A stretch of DNA of 13,017 nt from Syntrophomonas sp. UBA5288 (GCA_002408445.1 DHSK01000006.1:1-13017), one strand, 5' to 3'. Positions 1 to 7,246 are shown, counted from the stretch's first letter. The notes: a model not told the origin generated them from the sequence alone. A program made the numbers and translations.

Positions 1-486
1 GCGACGGCGGTGTTCTTTGCCGAGCTGCACCCTGGTGAAGAGAATTCAGGAAAACTGGTTGCTAAAGTCAAAACCAGGGCGCGCAAAACGGCTGAGCAAG
101 ACAAGATTCCCCTTATCATTGCTGACGGACCGCCGGGCATCGGTTGTGCTGTCATTTCCTCCATGGTGGGTGTTGATCTGGTCGTTCTAGTGACGGAACC
201 AAGCCGCTCCGGCTTTCATGACCTGCAAAGAGTCAGTGAGCTAATACGTGAGCGAAGCCTAAAAGGTGGACTGATCATTAATAAATGGGATCTCAACCCT
301 GAGGTATGTAATGAAATAGAAGACTGGGCACAAGAAAACGAGCTGCCCTTGCTGGGCAGGCTTCCATTCAGTGTACTGATTGCACAATCCATTGCCAATG
401 CTCGGATTCCAGCAGAAAACAATGAGTTAAGAGAGATGATTTTTCCCCTTTGGGAAAAGGTTATAGAGCAGTTGGATGGTGTTTAA
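1..486 (+). CDS. MinD-superfamily P-loop ATPase (COG1149-like), 3' part
   Basis: This is the C-terminal part (161 codons) of a gene that begins before the window; the reading frame is open from base 1, so the GTG at 10 is probably an internal valine. The segment LIIADGPPGIGCAVISS, at about residues 37-53 of the visible part, is the Walker-B-like region of MinD/Mrp-type ATPases. The form DGPPGIGC followed by LVTEPSRSGFHDLQRV is typical of MinD-like ATPases with an inserted ferredoxin domain. The Walker A (deviant P-loop) and the ferredoxin cysteines would lie upstream and cannot be seen. Family members are thought to use ATP in handling Fe-S or metal cofactors, in the cytoplasm; the exact client is unknown. 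A small DUF5320-like gene follows 18 bases downstream, a partnership often seen for this family. Family call fairly sure, role not. Confidence 0.8.
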   Translation, partial: ATAVFFAELHPGEENSGKLVAKVKTRARKTAEQDKIPLIIADGPPGIGCAVISSMVGVDLVVLVTEPSRSGFHDLQRVSELIRERSLKGGLIINKWDLNPEVCNEIEDWAQENELPLLGRLPFSVLIAQSIANARIPAENNELREMIFPLWEKVIEQLDGV

Positions 487-504
487 AGGAAAGGAGTGAC
501 CTCA

Positions 505-720
505 ATGCCAAACCGAGATGGTACCGGACCAATGGGTCAAGGGCCTGGAACAGGCAGGATTCGCGGAGGATGTACAGGTGTAGCCGGGAAAAGAGCAAAT
601 GGTGTTTGCACACGACCAGGACTACGTGGAAATGGAAATGGTGATGGTAATTTACAACCCCGGGGAATTGCTCGCCGGGGATTATGGAAAAACACAGTAA
701 CTGACGCCCAAAACGGATGA
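505..720 (+). CDS. Small Gly/Arg-rich DUF5320-like protein
   Basis: This is a 71-residue protein with the N-terminal signature MPNRDGTGPMGQGPGTGR, which is the hallmark of the DUF5320 family. The rest is rich in Gly, Arg and Asn and has two cysteines (in GGCTG and NGVCTR). The ATG at 505 is preferred over the in-frame GTG at 496, because the AAGGAG at 490-495 is 9 bases upstream of the ATG and overlaps the GTG, and because the family starts MPxxDGTGP. Many homologues are longer and end in a coiled-coil tail; here the protein stops after about 70 residues without one. It follows the MinD-like ATPase gene closely and is followed by hairpins, so the two are probably one operon. The function is unknown; a link to metal-cluster handling is only a context inference. 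A CCCCGG/CCGGGG inverted repeat (658-663, 675-680) lies inside the coding region. Confidence 0.75.
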   Translation: MPNRDGTGPMGQGPGTGRIRGGCTGVAGKRANGVCTRPGLRGNGNGDGNLQPRGIARRGLWKNTVTDAQNG

Positions 721-729
721 AATAATGGG

Positions 730-754
730 GGAGAGGAGAACCTTTCTCCTCTCC
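730..754 (+). other. 11-bp hairpin downstream of the ATPase/DUF5320 operon
   Basis: GGAGAGGAGAA (730-740) and TTCTCCTCTCC (744-754) are perfect inverted copies separated by 3 bases. There is no T-tract directly after the right arm, so it is not a classical terminator alone. It may protect the mRNA 3' end or act together with the next hairpin. Confidence 0.6.
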
Positions 755-766
755 TCAGACTGTCAA

Positions 767-806
767 AAAAGGCCATGTTTCAAAACAGGAAACGTGGCCT
801 TTTCAC
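767..806 (+). terminator. Rho-independent terminator, probably bidirectional
   Basis: AAAAGGCCATGTTTC (767-781) pairs with GAAACGTGGCCTTTT (789-803) with one G-U pair and a 7-base loop. The stem ends in T residues on the plus strand and in the complement of A residues on the other strand, so it can work in both directions. It closes the operon ending at 720. Confidence 0.85.
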
Positions 807-1050
807 ATGAATTGGTGCAATTATTTAGACTGTAATAATATGCAATTGTATACGCATTTCTATAAATCAGAAATCTATGATGTACTGCGTTATATTAATA
901 GATGCCTTGGGAATCAAGGAAGAACAGGCATGGATGTGGGCCAATACAAGAAGAGGCTACTGGCGCACTGCCCATAGCCCAATATTATCAAGAGCCCTAT
1001 CCAACAATGGGTAGCCTCCTACCCGATTTCTCTTTGTAATCTCTAATTTA
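807..1050 (+). pseudogene. Group II intron maturase (reverse transcriptase) remnant, C-terminal scraps
   Basis: Two overlapping frames look like ends of group II intron-encoded proteins. In the frame starting at 807, translation gives FYKSEIYDVLRYINR (858-902), which resembles the maturase-specific domain (pattern ..YYGRFYKS..Y..LR.IN..L). In the frame covering 901-1011, translation gives WANTRRGYWRTAHSPIL and then SRALSNN, which resembles the extreme C-terminus of another type of bacterial maturase (W.NTR.GYWR.A.S.IL.R...N). That frame stops at 1012-1014; a frame change near 1008 would carry on as WVASYPISLCNL to about 1043. There is no start codon context, no reverse transcriptase domain and no visible intron RNA end, so this is a dead fragment. 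The second match is the stronger. The calls rest on remembered family patterns and not on a search. Confidence 0.55.
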
Positions 1051-1243
1051 GCAGGCAAAAGGGTATCTGTGATATACGCAAAATATCATTATTCCTTGTT
1101 CTCAATAGGTCTTATCACTTCCGTAATATTTTACCACAGCTTCAAATGAATCTCTAGGCTCCCATGTCATATCACGATAGGCAGAGCCATGCTGCCAGTT
1201 AGAGCATTATTAATATTTTAATTATTAATATCTATTTTGATAA

Positions 1244-1272
1244 TTTATAAACTAATTGAATTAGTATATAAT
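1244..1272 (+). promoter_or_regulatory. Promoter and palindromic operator of the TetR gene
   Basis: TATAAT (1267-1272) with TTTATA 17 bases upstream (1244-1249) makes a plausible sigma-A promoter about 30 bases before the start codon. Lying over it is a palindrome centred on base 1258: ACTAATT-G-AATTAGT (1251-1265). It extends outward, with one mismatch pair, as TATAA (1246-1250) and ATATA (1266-1270). An operator of this size between -35 and -10 is what a self-repressing TetR-family protein would use; that it binds here is inference. Confidence 0.6.
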
Positions 1273-1301
1273 AGTTTATTGTAATTAGGGAGGTTAGCTT
1301 T

Positions 1302-1880
1302 ATGAAGCACAAAACATCACTAAACAGGGAACTTGTTTTTAAAGCTGCTTCGGAGCTTGCTGAAGAGGTAGGACTTGATCATATTGAATTAAAACAGTTA
1401 GCAGCAAAGCTCAATATTAGACCACCGTCTTTATATAACCATATAAGTGGCTTGGACGAAGTTTATAAAGGAATTGCCACACTCTCTATGCAGAGGCTTG
1501 AAGATGTTATCCGAGATGCAGCAATGGGAAAAGCTAAAGAGGATGCCTTATTAGAGATTGCCTTTGCCTATCGAAAATTTGCAAAAGAACATCCAGAGCT
1601 CTACAAAAGCATTATGAAGGCTCCGTCCATTGAAAATGACGAGGTCCGGGAGGCAAAATTGTCCGTCGTCTACAGCATCTGTAAGGTTTTGAATCCGTAT
1701 CATTTGGAGGATGAAGATACGATTCATTTTGTCAGGGAGTTTCGCAGTCTCTTGCATGGATTTGTCTCTTTAGAGGAAGCTGGCTTTTTTAAAGTTGGAT
1801 ACGATATTGAGAAAAGCTATCTGCGAGCCGTTAAAAATACGATTGCTGCTATAGACAAATTGGAGGAAAACGATGATTAA
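1302..1880 (+). CDS. TetR/AcrR-family transcriptional regulator (WHG-type C-terminal domain)
   Basis: This 192-residue protein has the normal TetR-family length. Residues about 7-52 form the DNA-binding helix-turn-helix (AASELAEEVGLDHIELKQLAAKLNIRP.. with the SLYNHISGLDEV recognition-helix end typical of the family). The C-terminal half, with FAKEHPELY and FRSLLHGFVSLEEAGFF, fits the WHG / TetR_C ligand-binding domain. The ATG at 1302 is 8 bases after AGGGAGG (1287-1293). The gene overlaps the following exporter gene by 8 bases (ATGATTAA), so they are translationally coupled. The palindrome over its promoter suggests self-repression, with the ligand probably being something the exporter carries. 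The ligand cannot be read from the sequence. It acts in the cytoplasm as a dimer, as known for the family. Confidence 0.9.
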   Translation: MKHKTSLNRELVFKAASELAEEVGLDHIELKQLAAKLNIRPPSLYNHISGLDEVYKGIATLSMQRLEDVIRDAAMGKAKEDALLEIAFAYRKFAKEHPELYKSIMKAPSIENDEVREAKLSVVYSICKVLNPYHLEDEDTIHFVREFRSLLHGFVSLEEAGFFKVGYDIEKSYLRAVKNTIAAIDKLEENDD

Positions 1881-2653
1881 ACTTATAGCTTTGCCGCTGA
1901 TCGGATTTCTGATAGGGTTATTGATTATTGCTCTTGGTGGCGGCGGCGGCGTTTTTTATGTGGGTATACTGACCGCGTTTTTCAATGTTCCGCCTGCGAT
2001 CGCTGCATCTACTTCACTTGCAACTATAATTCCCACAACGTTGATGGGCACCTTCAGCCACTGGAAGGCTGGAAATGTTAATATCCGTTTTGGACTTACC
2101 ATGTTGGTCGGAGGGGTGATAGGCGCAATTGCAGGTTCATTGTGCTCTCATTTGCTGCCGCAAAGCCTCTATAACAAGCTTACTGGCATATTGCTCCTGA
2201 TATTTAGTGTCCAGATGGTTCTTGCATATCTGAAGGAAAAGGCGGGGCAAAACAGAAGATCAGGCCGAAAAAAAATCAGAAAAGAAATTGTCCGCGACGC
2301 TCAAAGCCATCCTGTTCGGTTTTCTCGGTGGAGCCATGTCCGGACTGATCGGCTTGAGCGGCAGCAGCCCCATCATTGTAGGGCTTACGGTGCTTGGCTG
2401 CGGGGCGCTTGAAACTGTCGGGACCTCGGTGCTTGTATTGGTAGGCATATCCGTCACGGGTTTTGTGATGCATCTCGGCCTCGGCAATGTGGATTGGAAA
2501 CTTGTCGGCCTTTTGGTCATCGGCACGATGGCGGGAGCTTTTCTGGCCCCCATCATTCTGCATCGGGTGAGTAAAGACAAAATTGAAAAGATATTGCAGC
2601 CAGTTCTAATTTTGATGGTTATCGCAATGGGAATAATACTGCTCTTTAAATAA
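1873..2653 (+). pseudogene. TauE/SafE-family anion (sulfite/sulfonate-type) exporter, frameshifted
   Basis: The gene codes in two frames. Frame one (from ATG 1873, GGAGG at 1862-1866) gives the N-terminal half: hydrophobic segments with the glycine run ALGGGGGVFYVGILTAFFNVPP and ASTSLATIIPTTLMGTFSHW, typical of the first TauE repeat. After an A8 tract (2268-2275) the coding potential moves to another frame: FGFLGGAMSGLIGLSGSSP and VGTSVLVLVGISVTGF, the second repeat, ending at 2653. Removing one A joins them as GRKKSEKKLSATLKA and gives 259 residues, the usual family length of about 250-260 with 7-8 membrane helices. Without correction, frame one ends at 2412 after a nonsense tail. The gene may be a pseudogene, a sequencing error, or a slippage-switched gene. 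The family exports sulfite, sulfoacetate and similar anions across the inner membrane; the substrate here is not known, but a sulfite link would suit the asr genes downstream. Confidence 0.8.
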
Positions 2654-2811
2654 ACTCCATGATGAGCTTGTGCGCTCCAGTTAAGGCTTTCTATCGGACA
2701 AATGGCAATGTAGCCAGCTCAGATTTTTCCGGGCATCCCATCCTTTAGTGTATAACAAGCCACTAAGCCTCGCTGAGCCGACGCTCATTTGTTCTGGTTC
2801 CGGTGCAGGTT

Positions 2812-3705
2812 CTATGATTTTGATTTTAATTCTGAAACCAAGTATGTTTTAAAGTCTTGGGTCGCTGCTGAAAGGTAACGATCTTTAACCCAGGAAAGCC
2901 AGATTGTTCGTTTACAGACTGGATTGTTGATATGAAGTTTCCCCAGAGATTCTGTATTGACCCCGCCCCACCAATACTCGGGAATAAAGGCATTCCCAAA
3001 CCCGGCTTTGACAAGGCTGCATATCACCTCGGCAGTATTGCTTTCAAAGGCAATATTGGCGTTAAATCCGGCCTGTCGGCAAAATTCGTTTGTTATTTCC
3101 CGAAGTCCGCACTCTGAAGTCAAGTGAATAAACGGTTCGTCCGCTATTTCCGAAAGCTTAATCCCGTCGCTTCCGCTCAAACGATGCCCAGGAGGCACTG
3201 CTAAAAAAATTTCTTCGCTCATAAGGGGGTCACAGTGTATTGCATTCTGCTGAATCGGCAAAGAAGACAAACACAGGTCAATATTACCATTCAAAAGCCG
3301 TTCCTGAATTTCCGATTGTTCCGTGACCTGATAAAGGCGGAATTTAACGTGTCGATGTTTAACCAAATAACCTTCAAACAGTTTAGGAAGCATACGGGAG
3401 GTAGTGGCACCGATAACCACACTGCCCCCTTCCAGACCTGCCATATCCTTTGCTTCAGACAGACCCTGCTCTAATTCTGAAAAACTCCGCCGGATTCGTT
3501 CTAAAAAGCATTTTCCAGATTGATTCAGGCGAAGTCTTTTTCTTCCATACCTTTCGAACAGGGGAACTCCGACCTCTTCCTCCAGGCGGGACATCATTTT
3601 GCTCAGAGAAGGCTGGGCGATATGCAGTTCCTCTGCAGCCCGCGTCATATTTTCCAGACGTGCGACAACCTGAAAATATTCCAATTGACGTAATTGCATG
3701 ACCAT
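2812..3705 (-). CDS. LysR-family transcriptional regulator
   Basis: This 297-residue protein has the normal LysR-type length. The winged helix-turn-helix is at residues about 5-64 (LRQLEYFQVVARLENMTRAAEELHIAQPSLS..., ending VPLFERYGRKRLRL), and the co-inducer-binding domain runs from about 92 to 290. The ATG at 3705 is preceded on the minus strand by AAGGG about 5 bases upstream; an ATG two codons in (3699) is possible but is farther from that site. It is divergent from the MFS transporter gene at 3851, which is the classic arrangement for a LysR regulator and its target. The effector is likely a substrate or product of the transporter, but its identity cannot be inferred. No clear terminator is seen in the 158 bases between it and the convergent exporter gene. 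Confidence 0.93.
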   Translation of the reverse strand: MVMQLRQLEYFQVVARLENMTRAAEELHIAQPSLSKMMSRLEEEVGVPLFERYGRKRLRLNQSGKCFLERIRRSFSELEQGLSEAKDMAGLEGGSVVIGATTSRMLPKLFEGYLVKHRHVKFRLYQVTEQSEIQERLLNGNIDLCLSSLPIQQNAIHCDPLMSEEIFLAVPPGHRLSGSDGIKLSEIADEPFIHLTSECGLREITNEFCRQAGFNANIAFESNTAEVICSLVKAGFGNAFIPEYWWGGVNTESLGKLHINNPVCKRTIWLSWVKDRYLSAATQDFKTYLVSELKSKS

Positions 3706-3732
3706 TTCAACCCTTCATATAGCTTTAATGGC

Positions 3733-3769
3733 ATTATAACATAGCATATTATATATTTTAAGTTATAAT
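3733..3769. promoter_or_regulatory. Divergent promoter region with symmetric inverted repeat
   Basis: ATTATAAC (3733-3740) and GTTATAAT (3762-3769) are perfect inverted copies 21 bases apart, centred between the LysR and MFS genes. Each arm holds a TATAAT in the direction of its own gene (3764-3769 for the MFS gene; 3733-3738 on the minus strand for lysR). The -35 regions are weak, as expected for an activator-dependent LysR promoter. The AT-rich core between the arms is the likely LysR binding region; that is inference. Confidence 0.5.
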
Positions 3770-3850
3770 AAGCCAATGCTACAATAAAAATTATACGAAA
3801 ATGTAAGAACAGCTTATTCATGGTTTAATGAGAAAGGTGAAAAGAACGAT

Positions 3851-5038
3851 ATGGAAAGACCAAGTTTGATAAACAAAGATTTTTTAATTGATACCATCGC
3901 GAATTTTTTTATTTATATTGTCTTTTATCTGCTGTTGGTGATCATTGCACCTTATGCGATGGATACTCTGCACGCTACGCCAAGCGAGGCGGGGTTTGCA
4001 TCCAGCATATTTATCGTCGGGTCGCTGATCGCACGAATTTTTACGGGACGATATATCGAGCAGATCGGGCGCAGAAAAACCCTTTATATCGGGCTGATCT
4101 TTTTTCTGATTACAACTCTTTTATATTTTGGAGTCACCAGCCTTGCATTCCTTTATCTTGTGCGGATATTGCATGGGATCGGCTTTGGCATTTCAGCCAC
4201 CTCTGCACAGACTTTTATCGCAAATATCGTGCCAAAGGAACGCCGTGGAGAAGGAATCGGATATTTTATCGCATTAAGTTCCACAATCGCCTCTGCGGTC
4301 GGACCGTTTATCGGGATGTATCTGAATCAGCATGGTAGTTTCAGTGTTATTATTGTTATCTGTTTTTCAGTAATCGCAGTCAGTTGTCTTGCCATGCTTT
4401 TTCTTAAAATACCCGAAGTAAATGTAAGTCAGGAACAGTTGGCGGACATGAAAAAGTTCAAGTTAAGCAACTTTTTTGAAATCAAAGCCATCCCTATTTC
4501 AGGTATTAGTATATTTGTGGGAATCTGCTATGCGAGCATCGTTAGCTTTATAGATCCCTTTGCACGTCAATCAGATTTAGTCGCTGCGGGCAATCTCTTT
4601 TTTGTGGTTTATGCCATTTTTCTCTTACTGTCCAGACCAGTCGCAGGAAGGTTATTTGACCAAAAAGGGGAAAATTCAGTGATGTACCCTTGTTTTGTTC
4701 TGTTCGCCATCGGACTTGCCATCATCAGTGTATCCCATCTGGGTGCGATTCTACTTCTAGCAGCTGCCTTTGTCGGATGCGGCTTCGGAACATTTCTATC
4801 AAGCGCCCAGACAATTGCAGTAAAAGCCTCGTTACCACATCGGACAGGTGTTGCTACGTCGACTTTTTACAGTTTTCTTGAAGTAGGCATGGGCTTTGGC
4901 CCATTTTTCCTTGGCCTATTGGTGCCTTTGATTGGATACAGAGGCTTGTACATATGTATGGCTATTGTTGTCCTTCTCTGCATATGCCCCTATTTTTTCT
5001 TGTGCGGAAAACTCACAGAGCAGAGCAGACCTGCATAG
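3851..5038 (+). CDS. Major facilitator superfamily (MFS) transporter
   Basis: This 395-residue, strongly hydrophobic protein has about 12 predicted membrane helices, the standard MFS length. After the second helix it has the MFS signature loop (motif A): GRYIEQIGRRKT from residue 66. A half copy follows in the C-terminal half (RPVAGRLFDQKGE). Helix 4-5 carries RILHGIGFGISATSAQTFIANIVP with the conserved R.L.G.G motif, and helix 5 has the GPFIGMYL-type segment (motif C like) seen in drug/proton antiporters. It therefore probably acts as a proton-linked exporter in the cytoplasmic membrane; the substrate is unknown. The start ATG at 3851 follows GAAAGGTG by about 11 bases. It is a single-gene transcript with its own terminator (5173-5213) and is probably controlled by the divergent LysR regulator. 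Confidence 0.9.
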   Translation: MERPSLINKDFLIDTIANFFIYIVFYLLLVIIAPYAMDTLHATPSEAGFASSIFIVGSLIARIFTGRYIEQIGRRKTLYIGLIFFLITTLLYFGVTSLAFLYLVRILHGIGFGISATSAQTFIANIVPKERRGEGIGYFIALSSTIASAVGPFIGMYLNQHGSFSVIIVICFSVIAVSCLAMLFLKIPEVNVSQEQLADMKKFKLSNFFEIKAIPISGISIFVGICYASIVSFIDPFARQSDLVAAGNLFFVVYAIFLLLSRPVAGRLFDQKGENSVMYPCFVLFAIGLAIISVSHLGAILLLAAAFVGCGFGTFLSSAQTIAVKASLPHRTGVATSTFYSFLEVGMGFGPFFLGLLVPLIGYRGLYICMAIVVLLCICPYFFLCGKLTEQSRPA

Positions 5039-5172
5039 TTAAGATTGGAAACAAGAACTACTTACAAATGCGAAGCATAGAGAATAGCTAATGAGATTTT
5101 CAAGCAAAAATAGGGTCTTTACGGTTTATCTGATGAAGACCATGGCATTATATCAAACCAATAGAGTTAGTT

Positions 5173-5213
5173 ACCCCTGGATAGATTCAAGTCATCCAGG
5201 GGTTTTATTTTAA
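5173..5213 (+). terminator. Rho-independent terminator of the MFS gene
   Basis: ACCCCTGGAT (5173-5182) pairs perfectly with ATCCAGGGGT (5194-5203) around an 11-base loop and is followed by a T-rich run. It separates the MFS transcript from the asr cluster. Confidence 0.9.
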
Positions 5214-5264
5214 ATATGGTCAAACTACCACTGAAAAGGATGTTATTGCAGGAATTAGTCTCTA

Positions 5265-5346
5265 TTTATCGAAATAACAGGCAGGTATATAATAACCATT
5301 GAATTGAAAATTACACCAGATTAATTGACGAATTGATAAATTCGTC
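5265..5346 (+). promoter_or_regulatory. Candidate asr promoter and leader palindrome
   Basis: TATAAT at 5288-5293 is a perfect -10 box with a poor -35 (TTTATC, 5265-5270), suggesting an activated promoter with a leader of about 98 bases. In the leader, GACGAATT (5327-5334) and AATTCGTC (5339-5346) form a perfect inverted repeat with a 4-base centre. It could be a repressor operator or an RNA hairpin. A TTGTGAA at 5356-5362 resembles one half of a Rex site, but the other half is poor. Confidence 0.4.
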
Positions 5347-5397
5347 GGGAAGTATTTGTGAAGTTATTTCCAACTATTGAAGCATTTGGAGGTATAT

Positions 5398-6444
5398 ATG
5401 GGATATTGGATGAGCAATTCCGCTTTTGATGAATGGTTAGAACATTTATGGCAGGAGGGAGAGGTCTTTGGCCCAACCAGGTTCGAAAATAAGGGAGCCT
5501 TCTCTGATACGACGCTTTACAGTTATGGGCTGATTCATTCTCGAAATGATTTGGTCTTAGACCATAAGACCTATCTTTCACCAAAGGCTGCTGCCTTCCC
5601 AATTCGTGAGACATTGTTCTACTTTGACGGTGATTCGGCAACCACGCCCGAAATGAGTGAACGCCCTATCTACGTGTTTTTAAGGGCTTGTGATATAAAT
5701 GGCTTTGATCGTCTTGATAATATATTTCTTCATAATGGCCCGCATGTAGATCCATATTATGCAAACCGCAGGAACCGTTTGCGCTTTCTTCTTATTGAAT
5801 GCACCGACCATGGTTTTAAAAATTGTTTTTGCGTATCAATGGGAACGAATATTACAAATAAATGGCATGCGGTTGTCCGCCTGGCTGATAATGGAATTGT
5901 CATGCAAGTTAACAATGATCTGGCAGGCGAAGAGGACATAATAAACGAATTAACAAATGGATTGACGCTATTTGCCCAAGAAATTGATGAGTTTATGCCA
6001 GTGTTTGTTACTAAGAATTTGACTCAAGTATCGATTCCTTCAACCGAAAAACTGAATAATAGTATTTTCGACCATCCTGTTTGGAATGAATATACTCAAC
6101 GCTGTATCGGCTGTGGCAGGTGCAACACCTCCTGTATAACCTGCAGCTGTTTTACAATGCAGGATATAAGATATGATGAGCGGCGGGGAGAACGCAGACG
6201 CAGATGGGCCAGCTGCCATATAAAAGGCTATACGGATATGGCCGGTGGCGACGGATATAGAAGTAAAACTGGTGAAAGAATGCGTTTTAAAACCATGCAT
6301 AAAATTAATGACTATTATAAAAGGTTTGGAACCCATATGTGTGTAGGATGCGGAAGATGTGATGATGTTTGTCCGGAATATATCTCATTCTCAAAATGTA
6401 TTAATAGGCTGACCGATATCATCGCTGAGAAGGAAGGGAAGTAG
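5398..6444 (+). CDS. asrA: Anaerobic sulfite reductase subunit A
   Basis: AsrA is the ferredoxin-like subunit that carries electrons into the sulfite reductase complex. The 348 residues match the family length of about 340-350. Two [4Fe-4S] cluster motifs lie in the C-terminal third: CIGCGRCNTSC from C236 (with further cysteines at 249 and 251) and CVGCGRCDDVC from C315. This is the spacing of the 4Fe-4S dicluster domain. The N-terminal part (MGYWMSNSAFDEWLEHL...) is the AsrA-specific region. The ATG at 5398 is chosen because GGAGG (5388-5392) is 5 bases upstream; the in-frame TTG at 5377 has no such site. The gene is followed after one base by asrB and then asrC, the standard operon order. 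In the family the complex is cytoplasmic and linked to NADH or ferredoxin. Confidence 0.95.
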   Translation: MGYWMSNSAFDEWLEHLWQEGEVFGPTRFENKGAFSDTTLYSYGLIHSRNDLVLDHKTYLSPKAAAFPIRETLFYFDGDSATTPEMSERPIYVFLRACDINGFDRLDNIFLHNGPHVDPYYANRRNRLRFLLIECTDHGFKNCFCVSMGTNITNKWHAVVRLADNGIVMQVNNDLAGEEDIINELTNGLTLFAQEIDEFMPVFVTKNLTQVSIPSTEKLNNSIFDHPVWNEYTQRCIGCGRCNTSCITCSCFTMQDIRYDERRGERRRRWASCHIKGYTDMAGGDGYRSKTGERMRFKTMHKINDYYKRFGTHMCVGCGRCDDVCPEYISFSKCINRLTDIIAEKEGK

Positions 6445-6445
6445 T

Positions 6446-7234
6446 ATGATCAAAAATCCGTATTCGTTTCAGGCAGTTAGGGTTTTAAATTTCTATGATG
6501 AAACTGCAATTGACAGAACATACGAATTGGAATGGAATGATCCGGTTGTCCTGGGTCAGTTTTTCGAAGTCTCTATTCCTGGAGCTGGGGAGGCTCCGAT
6601 ATCCATATCAGATTATCGGGATGGCGTTTTGTATATGACGATCCGAAAAGTTGGAAGAGTAACAGATGCAATTTTTCAAAAAGAAATCGGCGGCCGCCTT
6701 TATTTACGGGGACCCTATGGCAATGGGTTTGCCATGGATAGATTAAAAGGCAGCGCAGTCACGGTTATAGCAGGTGGAACGGGCTTGGCCCCGGTACGTG
6801 GTTTAATTGAGCGCTTATCACTGGAATGTTCAGATGGGCTTGAACTATTGGCTGGGTTTAAATCACCTGATGATGTGTTATTTAAAAGTACTCTAGATCG
6901 TTGGCAAGAACGCTTTCCAGTCCATGTGACGGTTGACCATGGCTCGGACCAATGGAAAGGGAAAACGGGTTTGGTGACGCAATACATTCCTGACTTGCGC
7001 CTGGGTAATGGTGTGAGCCGCAAGGTTATCGTTGTTGGCCCACCTATTATGATGAAGTTTGTAACGCTCGAACTTATGAAACAAGGCCTGGACGAATCCG
7101 ACATTATCGTATCCTTTGAACGAAATATGAGCTGTGGTATAGGCAAATGCGGACACTGTAAGATTGATGAGACCTATGTGTGCCTTGAAGGCCCGGTATT
7201 TGCATATTCAAAAGCCAAGCACTTAATCGATTAA
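6446..7234 (+). CDS. asrB: Anaerobic sulfite reductase subunit B (flavin/NAD reductase)
   Basis: AsrB is the FAD- and NAD(P)H-binding electron-entry subunit. The 262 residues match the family (about 270). The N-terminal FAD-binding barrel contains EAPISISDY near residue 50. The NAD-binding fold begins with VIAGGTGLAPVRGL (G110 onwards) and includes VVGPPIMMKFV. The C-terminus carries a [2Fe-2S] motif of the dihydroorotate-dehydrogenase PyrK type: C230-x4-C235-x2-C238-x7-C246 (MSCGIGKCGHC...VC). The start ATG at 6446 is 1 base after the asrA stop, with AGGAAGGGAAG just before it inside the asrA end, so translation is probably coupled. It should oxidise NADH and pass electrons through FAD and the [2Fe-2S] cluster to AsrA and AsrC. 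Confidence 0.95.
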   Translation: MIKNPYSFQAVRVLNFYDETAIDRTYELEWNDPVVLGQFFEVSIPGAGEAPISISDYRDGVLYMTIRKVGRVTDAIFQKEIGGRLYLRGPYGNGFAMDRLKGSAVTVIAGGTGLAPVRGLIERLSLECSDGLELLAGFKSPDDVLFKSTLDRWQERFPVHVTVDHGSDQWKGKTGLVTQYIPDLRLGNGVSRKVIVVGPPIMMKFVTLELMKQGLDESDIIVSFERNMSCGIGKCGHCKIDETYVCLEGPVFAYSKAKHLID

Positions 7235-7246
7235 GGGGGAAGTTCG

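Larger units (their letters stand above)
804..1300. other. Gene-free decayed region before the TetR gene
   Basis: This stretch of about 500 bases has no intact gene. Positions 807-1050 carry fragments resembling group II intron maturase in two frames (see the pseudogene entry). From 1050 to 1200 I see nothing I can name. A minus-strand open stretch (1102-1206, 34 codons, no start codon) is too short to call. I looked for a group II intron domain V hairpin after the maturase scrap and did not recognise one. The last 60 bases are very AT-rich and hold the promoter and operator of the TetR gene. Confidence 0.6.
5039..5397. other. Intergenic region between the MFS and asr genes
   Basis: It contains the MFS terminator (5173-5213), the asr promoter candidate (TATAAT at 5288-5293) and an 8-bp palindrome in the leader (5327-5346). 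Short open stretches, such as a 28-codon one from ATG 5216, have no ribosome binding site and overlap the terminator tail. I see no gene here. Confidence 0.6.

Noticed and set aside
1102..1206. Minus-strand open stretch of 34 codons in the gene-free region.
   Set aside because: No start codon or ribosome binding site, bounded by stops on both sides, and no family I can recognise.
5216..5302. 28-codon ORF starting at ATG 5216 after the MFS terminator.
   Set aside because: No ribosome binding site, it starts in the terminator tail, and its end overlaps the asr promoter.
5356..5376. TTGTGAA as a Rex redox-repressor site before asrA.
   Set aside because: Only one half-site fits; the other half matches in about 3 of 7 bases.
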